A stretch of DNA of 64,000 nucleotides from IDS-8 sp964491485 (GTDB taxonomy: Bacteria; Pseudomonadota; Gammaproteobacteria; Steroidobacterales; Woeseiaceae), in NCBI GenBank assembly GCA_964491485.1, contig CAZBGV010000003.1, positions 1 through 64,000 on the forward strand, in the 5' to 3' direction. The position numbers were made by a program, and so were the translations under genes. Each line of letters opens with the position of its first letter. Positions within the stretch are counted from its first letter, which is position 1. Positions 43,682 to 50,271 of this stretch are shown here, one piece after another. Under the pieces are notes generated by a model. That model saw only the letters and a program-made list of their open reading frames with translations, was not told the origin of the DNA and made no database searches.

Positions 43682-44290
43682 TCAGCGCTTCCCGGCGACC
43701 GCGTCGAAATTCGCCTGCGCGAACTCCCAGTTGATGATGTGCTCGAGGAACGCGTCCGTATAGCGGTCGCGCTGGTTCTGGTAGTCCAGGTAATAGGCGT
43801 GTTCCCAGACGTCGAGCGTGAGCAGCGGCGTGCGCGCCGTGGTCAGCGGATTGTGGGCATTGGGCGTCGCCACGATCTCCAGCCGGGAGCCGTCCGTCAC
43901 CAGCCACACCCAGCCGCTGCCGAACTGGCCCATCGCGGCTTCCTTGAAACGCTTGCGGAACCCGTCGAGGCTCTCGAAATCGCGGTCCACCAGCTCCGAG
44001 AGCGAGCCGCGCGGCTGGCCCTGGCTGTCCGGGGACATGCTGTTCCACAGGAACGTGTGGTTCCATGTCTGGGCGGCATTGTTGAATACGCCTGTGTCCT
44101 CCTTCTCGAAGGACTGCCGGATCACTTCCTCGAGGCCCATCTTCTCGTAGGGCTTCCCCGCCGCGAGCGTGTTCAGCTTGTCGCAGTACGCCTTGTGATG
44201 CTTGCCGAAGTGAAAATTCAGCGTTTGCTCGGAGACGTGCGGCTCCAGGGCTTTGCGCGAATAGGGGAGATCCGGGATCTGGAATGTCAT
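43682..44290 (-). CDS. sodB: Iron superoxide dismutase
   Basis: 202 residues. The N-terminal LPYSRKALEPHVSEQTLNFHFGKHHKAYCDKLN carries the first His ligands, AAQTWNHTFLWNSM the second, and LLTLDVWEHAYYLDYQNQRDRY the Asp and last His. AMGQFGSGWVWLV and FNNAAQ fit the Fe-type clade. It disproportionates superoxide in the cytosol. No sigma-54 element was found upstream. Confidence 0.95.
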   Translation of the reverse strand: MTFQIPDLPYSRKALEPHVSEQTLNFHFGKHHKAYCDKLNTLAAGKPYEKMGLEEVIRQSFEKEDTGVFNNAAQTWNHTFLWNSMSPDSQGQPRGSLSELVDRDFESLDGFRKRFKEAAMGQFGSGWVWLVTDGSRLEIVATPNAHNPLTTARTPLLTLDVWEHAYYLDYQNQRDRYTDAFLEHIINWEFAQANFDAVAGKR

Positions 44291-44646
44291 CTAACGCCTC
44301 CTTTCAGGATACGTCCTTCAATGCTGCGAGAAGAAGGTCCGCGCGGCTGCGGGGACTGGCGACGAGCTTCGTCGCACGACGCCCATGATACCGCCAAAAG
44401 CGAGCGATGGCGTAATCGGGAGCGGCAACCGCTCGCGAACGGTTCCGGAAAGGGGAAGGCGGAGCCGGAAAACGATTCCGGAGGGTTCCGGGAAGCGGCA
44501 ATGCCGCGCCGCAAATAAATGGCCGGCCGCCGACGGATGTCAGCGGCCGGCGACCCAAGCGCGTGTCAACTCGACGCCAGCATGCAGTTTATGACGACGC
44601 GCTTGTGCTCCAACACGATGCGGTGAATGAAAACCGGTGAGGTACG
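44291..44646. other. Intergenic region upstream of sodB
   Basis: 356 bp. I see no supported gene. A 9-bp stem GCCGGCCGC (44522-44530) / GCGGCCGGC (44543-44551) may terminate something read from either side. The DNA just before sodB probably holds its promoter. Confidence 0.4.
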
Positions 44647-44853
44647 TCAGGCGTTCACGACGACGGAGGCCTGGCCGTCCTCCTCCTCGAGCAGGGCCTG
44701 TGCCGCCCCGTTGTCGTCCGTGGCGTCATCGATCTCGTCGCCTGCTTCGTCCAGGGACTCTCCCGCTTCTTCAGCGGGCCCTTCGTCGACGTCGCAGCTC
44801 GCGACGCCGATGGCGGCGAGCAAGGCGACGAGCGTGAGCTCAGGAAAGCGCAT
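44647..44853 (-). CDS. Small acidic lipoprotein (68 aa)
   Basis: Signal and lipobox LVALLAAIGVASC (Cys about 20), then a very acidic stretch (DVDEGPAEEAGESLDEAGDE ...) and the end GQASVVVNA. No known domain. GGGAGGG is an excellent ribosome site. It follows the DUF1328 gene by 14 bp and shares its sigma-54 promoter at 45096-45111. Composition resembles entericidin-like stress lipoproteins. Confidence 0.75.
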   Translation of the reverse strand: MRFPELTLVALLAAIGVASCDVDEGPAEEAGESLDEAGDEIDDATDDNGAAQALLEEEDGQASVVVNA

Positions 44854-44867
44854 GCCGAGCCCTCCCG

Positions 44868-45035
44868 TTAAATCGGTGGCCGCCGGCGGCCGCCGATGAA
44901 CATGACGACCGCCAGGATCAGACCGACGACGAACAGGATCCATGCAATGTTCGCCGCGGTTCCTGCCACCCCGCTGAACCCGAGCACGCCCGCGATCAGC
45001 GCGATGATCAGAAAAGTCACTGCCCAACCTATCAT
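44868..45035 (-). CDS. DUF1328 (YtjA-like) small membrane protein
   Basis: 55 residues with two TM helices: MIGWAVTFLIIALIAGVLGF, a short SGVAGTAAN loop, IAWILFVVGLILAVVMFIGG and a basic tail. This is a textbook DUF1328/YtjA protein, a stress-induced inner-membrane peptide of unknown mechanism. AGGGAG precedes the ATG at 45035. Heads the two-gene unit with the 68-aa lipoprotein under a sigma-54 promoter. Confidence 0.9.
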   Translation of the reverse strand: MIGWAVTFLIIALIAGVLGFSGVAGTAANIAWILFVVGLILAVVMFIGGRRRPPI

Positions 45036-45095
45036 TTCGGTTCTCCCTGAAGCCTCGGAGGGGCATCGCCGCTCTCAGCCATGCGTGTCCTATCA

Positions 45096-45111
45096 TGCAA
45101 ACGGTGTGCCA
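45096..45111 (-). promoter_or_regulatory. Sigma-54 promoter of DUF1328-lipoprotein unit
   Basis: Minus strand TGGCACACCGTTTGCA, GG-N10-GC, TTTGCA at -12. Expected start near 45085, 50 bp before the DUF1328 ATG. Confidence 0.82.
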
Positions 45112-45177
45112 GCCCCCCTCGCGAGCGATTTGCCTGCCGGGCGATCCCGCGCGGGCGCATGAAGCCACTGTTTGCCA

Positions 45178-45207
45178 GCACTATTTACATGGCGATGTAA
45201 ATAGTGC
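45178..45207. promoter_or_regulatory. 13-bp perfect inverted repeat between divergent sigma-54 promoters
   Basis: GCACTATTTACAT (45178-45190), spacer GGCG, ATGTAAATAGTGC (45195-45207). It is A+T-rich in very GC-rich surroundings and lies about 67 bp from the -24 of the leftward and 51 bp from the -24 of the rightward promoter: the ideal site for an activator acting on both. The TTTACA core echoes the TTACAAG arms elsewhere, but orientation and spacing differ. Confidence 0.7.
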
Positions 45208-45257
45208 AGCGGCCGAGGGCGTTTTCTGGAACGGCCCGCAGGATCTCACCGGGCCCG

Positions 45258-45273
45258 TGGCATCCTTCTTGCA
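45258..45273 (+). promoter_or_regulatory. Sigma-54 promoter of the lone receiver gene
   Basis: TGGCATCCTTCTTGCA, GG-N10-GC, CTTGCA at -12. Expected start about 45284, 19 bp before the ATG. Confidence 0.75.
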
Positions 45274-45302
45274 TCCCCCTCTCCCAGGCTGAAAAGGCTG
45301 TT

Positions 45303-45746
45303 ATGGCTGTGGCAACTGCGGGCAGACATGTGGCGGATCGGGTACGAGGCGGCGACGCGGCGCCCCGCGAGCGGCGGCCGCGCATCCTCATCGTGGAAGA
45401 CGAGGCAGCGGCACGTATCGCGACCCTGCGCTATCTCGAATATCGCGGGTACACCGTCGAGGCCGCCGGCAGCGCCGAGGAAGCGCTCCGGATGGCGCGC
45501 GAGCGGCGCCCGGACGTCCTGATCTGCGACTGGAAGCTCGGAGGAGGCCGGGACGGCGTCGACGTCGCGCGGCAGCTCCAGAGCGAGCAGGACATCGACA
45601 TCATCTTCATGACAGCCTACGCCCAGAACGAGCTGCGCCGCAGCGCGTCCGGCGTGCGCACCGTGAGCTGCCTGCGCAAGCCGATCTCGCTCGGCGTGCT
45701 GGCGGCCGCCGTCGATTCACTGGCCGGCCGGCACCGATTCCACTGA
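45303..45746 (+). CDS. Single-domain response regulator receiver
   Basis: 147 residues: an Arg-rich N-terminal extension of about 25, then a complete receiver (RILIVEDEAA, phospho-Asp in VLICDWKLGGGRDG, FMTAYAQ, LRKPISL). No output domain, so it acts by protein contact or phosphotransfer, in CheY or Spo0F style. The longer GGG loop after the Asp is unusual. Being behind a sigma-54 promoter, it may feed back on the kinases or the NtrC regulator. Confidence 0.87.
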   Translation: MAVATAGRHVADRVRGGDAAPRERRPRILIVEDEAAARIATLRYLEYRGYTVEAAGSAEEALRMARERRPDVLICDWKLGGGRDGVDVARQLQSEQDIDIIFMTAYAQNELRRSASGVRTVSCLRKPISLGVLAAAVDSLAGRHRFH

Positions 45747-46091
45747 GCGGATGAAGGATTCGGCGGCGCCCGGAACTGGCGCCGCCCGCGCGATTTCGCA
45801 GCCTGCCCGTTTCGCGGAGTGCCCGTAGCGGCTTCACGCTGCGGCCATCGAGCAGCTTGCCCGTTACCCTCGACGAGGCTCCTTTCCGGACGCGCTCGAC
45901 GTCCTTCGTCGGGCGGCGGCCGCCGGGTTTCCCGGAGAAAGGGCTCCAGAAAAAAAGAGGCGGTTCCCGGGGGAACCGCCTCTGGTCGATAAAAAAGGGC
46001 CACTTTTGCAGAAGGTCGGGTTGACTGCGGTGCTTTGGGGGGAGCTGGGGACAGTCACGGGCCCGACAGATAGACAAAAGCGGCCCGGAAA
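45747..46091. other. Region between the receiver and entericidin genes
   Basis: 345 bp with no supported gene; the frames read as noise. It contains a strong terminator (45956-45983). The rest, about 45995-46090, shows no recognisable signal. Confidence 0.4.
45950..45983 (-). terminator. Strong intrinsic terminator for the entericidin gene
   Basis: AGAGGCGGTTCC (45956-45967) pairs perfectly with GGAACCGCCTCT (45972-45983), loop CGGG. On the minus strand it is followed by a run of seven T, the best Rho-independent terminator in the window. On the plus strand only a weaker A-rich tail follows. Confidence 0.8.
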
Positions 46092-46259
46092 CTACATTCG
46101 ATTGTCGTCGTCGTCCTGGATCGCGTCCTCCGTATCCTGGGCGGCATCCTGCGCCGCCTCGCCGGTCGCCTCTACGTCCTCACCCGCGCCGCGCATCGTG
46201 TTGCACGCGCCGAGAGCGAACATCATCAGCACCCAGGCCAACATGAAAACTTGCTTCAA
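46092..46259 (-). CDS. Entericidin-like small lipoprotein (55 aa)
   Basis: Starts at a TTG (46259) with AGGAGG five bases upstream: MKQVFMLAWVLMMFALGACN. The lipobox LGAC followed by NTMRGAGEDVEATGEAAQDA is the EcnA/EcnB signature (CNTxRGxGED). The end is acidic (DDDDNRM). Entericidins are small envelope lipoproteins tied to stress and cell lysis balance. An ATG at 46244 is a weaker start choice. It has its own sigma-54 promoter and an excellent terminator. Confidence 0.85.
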   Translation of the reverse strand: MKQVFMLAWVLMMFALGACNTMRGAGEDVEATGEAAQDAAQDTEDAIQDDDDNRM

Positions 46260-46314
46260 GGGAACCTCCTTGCCCGGCCATCCGTGCCGGCGATCATTCC
46301 GTTGGGCGTACTAA

Positions 46315-46330
46315 AGCAAGTCCCGTGCCA
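46315..46330 (-). promoter_or_regulatory. Sigma-54 promoter of the entericidin gene
   Basis: Minus strand TGGCACGGGACTTGCT, full consensus with GG-N10-GC. Expected start near 46304, 45 bp before the TTG. Confidence 0.85.
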
Positions 46331-46394
46331 AGGTATCGGAGATGCGCTCCGACGCGACTCCGGGAGCCGGCCGGCGCGCGCGGCGGTCCCGCCG

Positions 46395-46411
46395 GCGGTA
46401 AGAGTTACAAG
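46395..46411. promoter_or_regulatory. Enhancer-like dyad between divergent sigma-54 promoters
   Basis: GCGGTAAGAGTTACAAG: a perfect TTACAAG arm, N3, and a GGTAA half. 65 bp from the -24 of the entericidin promoter and 61 bp from that of the DUF4398 gene. Confidence 0.5.
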
Positions 46412-46471
46412 CGCGGTGCAAAAATGAGCGCGGGCGTACGCCACGGCCGGCGGCGGGCCGGCGGGGCCCCG

Positions 46472-46487
46472 TGGCACGCTTTGTGCA
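46472..46487 (+). promoter_or_regulatory. Sigma-54 promoter of the DUF4398-OmpA operon
   Basis: TGGCACGCTTTGTGCA, GG-N10-GC; -24 perfect, -12 TGTGCA. Expected start near 46498, 26 bp before the ATG. Confidence 0.8.
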
Positions 46488-46523
46488 GAACGCTGCGCAA
46501 ACCCGGACCGGAGACCCCAACCC

Positions 46524-46910
46524 ATGATTTGCGCCCCGAAAACGCTGACACTCGCGGCCGTCGCCTGCCTTGCCGCGGCCTGCGGGAGCACGCCCGAGCG
46601 CCCCGTGGAAGACCTGGCCCGTGCCGAAGCCGGCATCCGCCAGGCGGAACAGGGCGGCGCCGAGCGCTACGGCGCGATGGAGCTCCAGGGCGCGCGCGAC
46701 AAGCTCGAGCGCGCGCGGACGGCGGCCGACGACGGGGAGATGGCAGAGGCCGAGCGCCTCGCTGAAGAGGCGGCGCTGGACGCCGATCTCGCGGCGGCCA
46801 AAACGCGCAGCCGCAAGGCCCAGGTCGCGGTTCGGCAGGTCGAGGACAGCATCGCGATGCTGCGCGAGGAGATCCAGCGCGGCCGCACGCAGCCAGGAGA
46901 AATGCCATGA
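46524..46910 (+). CDS. DUF4398 lipoprotein
   Basis: 128 residues. Lipoprotein signal AVACLAAACGS (Cys about 20), then an Ala/Glu/Arg-rich helical domain (DLARAEAGIRQAEQGGAERYGAMELQGARDKLERARTAADDGEMAEAERLAEEAALDADLAAAKTR) typical of DUF4398. Probably a periplasmic coiled-coil facing peptidoglycan. Its stop overlaps the next start (ATGA, 46907-46910), so it is coupled to the OmpA-type protein. Confidence 0.85.
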   Translation: MICAPKTLTLAAVACLAAACGSTPERPVEDLARAEAGIRQAEQGGAERYGAMELQGARDKLERARTAADDGEMAEAERLAEEAALDADLAAAKTRSRKAQVAVRQVEDSIAMLREEIQRGRTQPGEMP

Positions 46911-47830
46911 AAGCGGCGATTGCGGCGGTCTCCGGCTGCCTGGCGCTGCTCGCGGCGGGCTGCGCGACGACCCCCGAGAGGGTGCCGGAGCTCGACCAGG
47001 CGCGCGCGACGGTGCGCCAGCTCGAGGCAGAGGACGCGGCGGGCACGGTAGCGGCGGAGTCGCTGTCGAGCGCGCGCCAGGCCTTGGCCCGCGCCCAGAC
47101 GGCGCAGGACGAGGGCGAGCCGCTGCCCGTCATCCGGCACCAGGCGTATCTCGCGCGGCGGCATGCGGAGATCGGCCTCGAGACGGTGGGCGAGGCCAAA
47201 GCCATGGAAGAGGTCCGGACGGCGGAAGCGCGGCGCCGGGAGCTGCAGCTCGAGGCGCGTACCATGGAGGCGCGCCGCGCCGAGATGCGGGCACAACGGC
47301 AGGCCCGGCAGGCGCGCCAGGAACGCTCGGCGGCAGCGGCCTCGCGCCAGGAAGCGCTGGCGGCGCAACAGGAGACGGAACGCCTGCAGCAGGAGCTCTC
47401 CGATCTCCAGGCAGAGCAGACCGCGCGCGGCATCGTGCTGACGCTCGGCAACAACGTCCTGTTCGAAACCGACAGCGACGAGCTCAAGCCCGGCGCGGAA
47501 CGCTCCATGGACCAGCTGGCCGCCTTCCTCGAGGAACATCCCGAACGGCGGCTCATGATCGAGGGCCATACCGACTCGCGGGGCACCGAAGCGCACAACC
47601 GCGACCTGTCCGAGCGCCGCGCCGAGGCCGTCGCGGAGGCATTGGAGGAGCGGGGCATCCCCGACGGGCGGCTGCAGCCGGTCGGGCTGGGCGAGGGGTA
47701 CCCGGTGGCGAGCAACGCGAGCAGTGCCGGGCGCCAGCAGAACCGGCGGGTCGAGGTCGTGATCTCGGACAAGGAAGGCCGGTTTCCCGAGAACGCGCGG
47801 CGCACGGTCGCGCGGCAGAGCAGCGGCTGA
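46907..47830 (+). CDS. DUF4398 plus OmpA-domain lipoprotein
   Basis: 307 residues: lipoprotein signal (CLALLAAGCAT), DUF4398-like helices, a long charged coiled-coil (about 90-170) and a C-terminal OmpA peptidoglycan-binding domain (LGNNVLFETDSDELKPGAERSMDQLAAFL; EGHTDSRGTEAHNRDLSERRAEAV; NRRVEVVISD). It tethers the outer membrane to the cell wall. Second gene of the RpoN-type operon. Pairs of this kind are seen in related genomes. Confidence 0.9.
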   Translation: MKAAIAAVSGCLALLAAGCATTPERVPELDQARATVRQLEAEDAAGTVAAESLSSARQALARAQTAQDEGEPLPVIRHQAYLARRHAEIGLETVGEAKAMEEVRTAEARRRELQLEARTMEARRAEMRAQRQARQARQERSAAAASRQEALAAQQETERLQQELSDLQAEQTARGIVLTLGNNVLFETDSDELKPGAERSMDQLAAFLEEHPERRLMIEGHTDSRGTEAHNRDLSERRAEAVAEALEERGIPDGRLQPVGLGEGYPVASNASSAGRQQNRRVEVVISDKEGRFPENARRTVARQSSG

Positions 47831-47901
47831 GCCCCGCCGGGACGGGGGGGTGCCGGGCGGGCGCCTGCGTCAGGGCAGGTCGCGCCTTTGCGATTCGCGG
47901 G

Positions 47902-48327
47902 TCAGGTCCTGCGGTCGCGGAAGGGCAGCGGCGCAACCTGCCCCGAGAGCACGACGTCTTCGAGTTTCGCCCGCAAATCGAGGCTCAGGCGCCCGGCCGT
48001 GAGCCTGCCGGCGAGCTCCGCGGTCGGCAGCACGACGACCGTGCCGGTGCCGTGCACGTCGCCTTCCATGTGGCCCGCGATCACCGCCGAGCCGGTACGG
48101 ACGTCGGCTCGCACCCGGGCATGCTCCCCGATCGACAGCCGGCAATGATGTTCCTCGTCCTGGGTGATGCGGCCGTCGAAGCAACCTTCGATGATCAGAT
48201 CCTCCGCGAGGGTCAACTCGCCGCGCATGACGAGCGTCGCACCGAGCACGGAGGCGCCCCCGTCGGTGATGCGCCTCCGCTGTTCCGGTGCCGGCTGAAA
48301 GCGCTCTCGCGGCGGCCTACGCGCCAA
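47902..48327 (-). CDS. Bactofilin (second copy)
   Basis: 141 residues with a right-handed beta-helix pattern of short repeats (LVMRGELTLAEDLIIEGCFDGRI; VRTGSAVIAGHMEGDVHGTGTVV). N-terminal Arg/Gln-rich tail instead of the usual. Bactofilins polymerise into cytoskeletal filaments involved in shape, stalk or peptidoglycan local growth. Overlaps the first bactofilin by 11 bp in another frame. Confidence 0.85.
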   Translation of the reverse strand: MARRPPRERFQPAPEQRRRITDGGASVLGATLVMRGELTLAEDLIIEGCFDGRITQDEEHHCRLSIGEHARVRADVRTGSAVIAGHMEGDVHGTGTVVVLPTAELAGRLTAGRLSLDLRAKLEDVVLSGQVAPLPFRDRRT

Positions 48328-48787
48328 GCTTGTGGGCGCGGGCGGGGTCCTCCGCGACCGCGAGCCTCGCGGGATTGCCGGTGCCCTGGCTGCCCATGTT
48401 GACGCTGCCGTTGAAGCGGGCGCCGTCGGCCATCTTGATGCGCGGCGAGTAGATGTTGCCGGTCACCACGGCACTTTTTGCCAGCTCCACGAAATCGTCG
48501 CCGTGGATGTCGCCTTCCACCTGCCCCTCGATCGTGACCGAAGCGGCGTTGATGTCCGCTTTCACCCGGCCTTCCTTGCCGACCGTGAGATTTTTCTTGT
48601 GGTGGGCAATGCTGCCTTCGATCGTGCCCTGGATCACGAGATCCTCGTCCGCCGAGAGCTCGCCCTTGAACACGAGCGTCGGGCCGATCACGGACACGCT
48701 GCGCGTCCGCACGGCCGAGGAGGGTTCCGGTGCCGCCGGGCTGGCCGCGGCCGGACCGGTTTCCTGGTCGCTGGATTTCCTGAACAT
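48317..48787 (-). CDS. Bactofilin (first copy)
   Basis: 156 residues. Central beta-helix: SVIGPTLVFKGELSADEDLVIQGTIEGSI, LTVGKEGRVKADINAASVTIEGQVEGDIHGDDFVELAKSAVVTGNIYSPRIKMADGARFNGSVNM, all typical. N- and C-terminal tails are polar and disordered. It starts the two-gene bactofilin operon, divergent from the NDH-2 gene. No M23 peptidase partner is next to it. Confidence 0.92.
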   Translation of the reverse strand: MFRKSSDQETGPAAASPAAPEPSSAVRTRSVSVIGPTLVFKGELSADEDLVIQGTIEGSIAHHKKNLTVGKEGRVKADINAASVTIEGQVEGDIHGDDFVELAKSAVVTGNIYSPRIKMADGARFNGSVNMGSQGTGNPARLAVAEDPARAHKLGA

Positions 48788-48897
48788 GCTTCCTCTCCTG
48801 GGTGGTCAGCGGCGCACCGCGTCCCCATGTACGCAGTGGCGATACGAAGTACGAGGTTACTAAAGTGTATCGGACGAGGCACGCGGTGCCGCTGATT

Positions 48898-50271
48898 ATG
48901 AGAAGTGCGTCAGACTCCCTGGCCGCGCGCGGATGGCGGCGCTTGCGCCAACGCCTCCAGGGCGCGTTTGCTCCCGTCGCCGGACGGCGACAGGTGCCTG
49001 CCGGGCGAGCGGCGGAGGGCGTCGCCGCGCCGCGCCCGCGGGTCGTGATCGTGGGCGGCGGCTTCGGCGGCCTCGAGGCGGCCAAGGCCCTCGCGTCCGC
49101 GCCCGTCGACGTTCTGCTGGTCGATCGCCGCAATCACCACCTGTTCCAGCCGCTCCTCTACCAGGTGGCGACCGCGGCGCTGTCACCGGCCGACGTCGCG
49201 TGGCCCATTCGCCGCATCCTGAGAAGGCAGCGCAACGCGCGCGTGCTGATGGCCGAGGTCACCGGGATCGACGCGGCGCGCCGCGAGGTGCTGCTCGGCG
49301 CCCGCCGCGAGCCTTACGATTTCCTGATCGTGGCGAGCGGCGCCACGCATTCCTGGTTCGGGCACGACGAATGGGCTCCGTTCGCCCCGGCGCTCAAGAC
49401 CCTGGCCGACGCCACCGCCATCCGGCGACGCATCCTCGCCGCGTTCGAGCGTGCCGAAGCCAGCGACGATGCGGCCGAGCGCGCGCGCCTCTCCACGTTC
49501 GTCATCGTCGGCGGGGGTCCGACCGGCGTGGAGATGGCGGGTGCCGTCGCGGAGCTCGCGCGGCAGTCCCTGGCCGGCGATTTCCGCAACATCGATACCC
49601 GGCAATCGCGCGTCCTGCTGGTCGAGGCCGGTCCGCGCCTGCTCGCGAGCTTCCCGGAGGCGCTGTCCGGGTACGCCCGGCAGGCGCTGGAAAAGCTCGG
49701 GGTCGAGGTGCGGCTGCGCTCTCCCGTCACGCGCTGCGACGAACGCGGTGTCGCGCTTGGCGAGGAGCGCATCGACGCCGCGACCGTGGTGTGGGCCGCG
49801 GGCGTCCGCGCGTCTCCCGCCGGCAACTGGCTGAATGCCCCCACCGACCGCGCCGGGCGCATCGTCGTCGCCGGCGATTTCTCCGTGCCCGGCCTCCCCG
49901 GGGTGTTCGCGATCGGCGATACCGTGCTGGCGCACGATGCCGCCGGCAGGCCGCTGCCCGGGGTTGCGCCGGTCGCCAAGCAGCAAGGTGCTTATGTCGC
50001 CCGCCTCGTCGCGCGGCGGGTGCGTGGGGCCGCCGATCCCGCGCCGTTCCGCTACCGCGACGCGGGCCAGCTCGCGACCATCGGGCGGCGCGCCGCCGTC
50101 GTCGACTTCGGGTGGCTGCGCCTCACCGGCTGGCTCGCCTGGTGGTTCTGGGGGCTCGTGCACATCTACTTTCTCATCGGCGTGCGCAGCCGCATGAGCG
50201 TGGCGCTCGAGTGGCTCTGGTCGTACCTGACGAACGACCGGGGCGCACGCCTCATCACCCGCGACGCTTAG
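48898..50271 (+). CDS. Type II NADH dehydrogenase (NDH-2)
   Basis: 457 residues. FAD motif VVIVGGGFGGLEAAKAL, the NDH-2 segment NHHLFQPLLYQVATAALSPADVAWPIR, NAD motif VIVGGGPTGVEMAGAVAELA and C-terminal FAD segment VFAIGDTVL. Two C-terminal hydrophobic stretches (LTGWLAWWFWGLVHIYFLIGV) anchor it. It passes electrons from NADH to quinone without proton pumping. ATG 48898 is used; no clear ribosome site. Its end overlaps the malic enzyme gene tail-to-tail by 17 bp. Confidence 0.92.
   Translation: MRSASDSLAARGWRRLRQRLQGAFAPVAGRRQVPAGRAAEGVAAPRPRVVIVGGGFGGLEAAKALASAPVDVLLVDRRNHHLFQPLLYQVATAALSPADVAWPIRRILRRQRNARVLMAEVTGIDAARREVLLGARREPYDFLIVASGATHSWFGHDEWAPFAPALKTLADATAIRRRILAAFERAEASDDAAERARLSTFVIVGGGPTGVEMAGAVAELARQSLAGDFRNIDTRQSRVLLVEAGPRLLASFPEALSGYARQALEKLGVEVRLRSPVTRCDERGVALGEERIDAATVVWAAGVRASPAGNWLNAPTDRAGRIVVAGDFSVPGLPGVFAIGDTVLAHDAAGRPLPGVAPVAKQQGAYVARLVARRVRGAADPAPFRYRDAGQLATIGRRAAVVDFGWLRLTGWLAWWFWGLVHIYFLIGVRSRMSVALEWLWSYLTNDRGARLITRDA

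Noticed and set aside
48788..48897. Weak GG-N10-GC match on the minus strand before the bactofilin operon
   Set aside because: Neither the -24 nor the -12 block resembles the consensus seen at the other sites.
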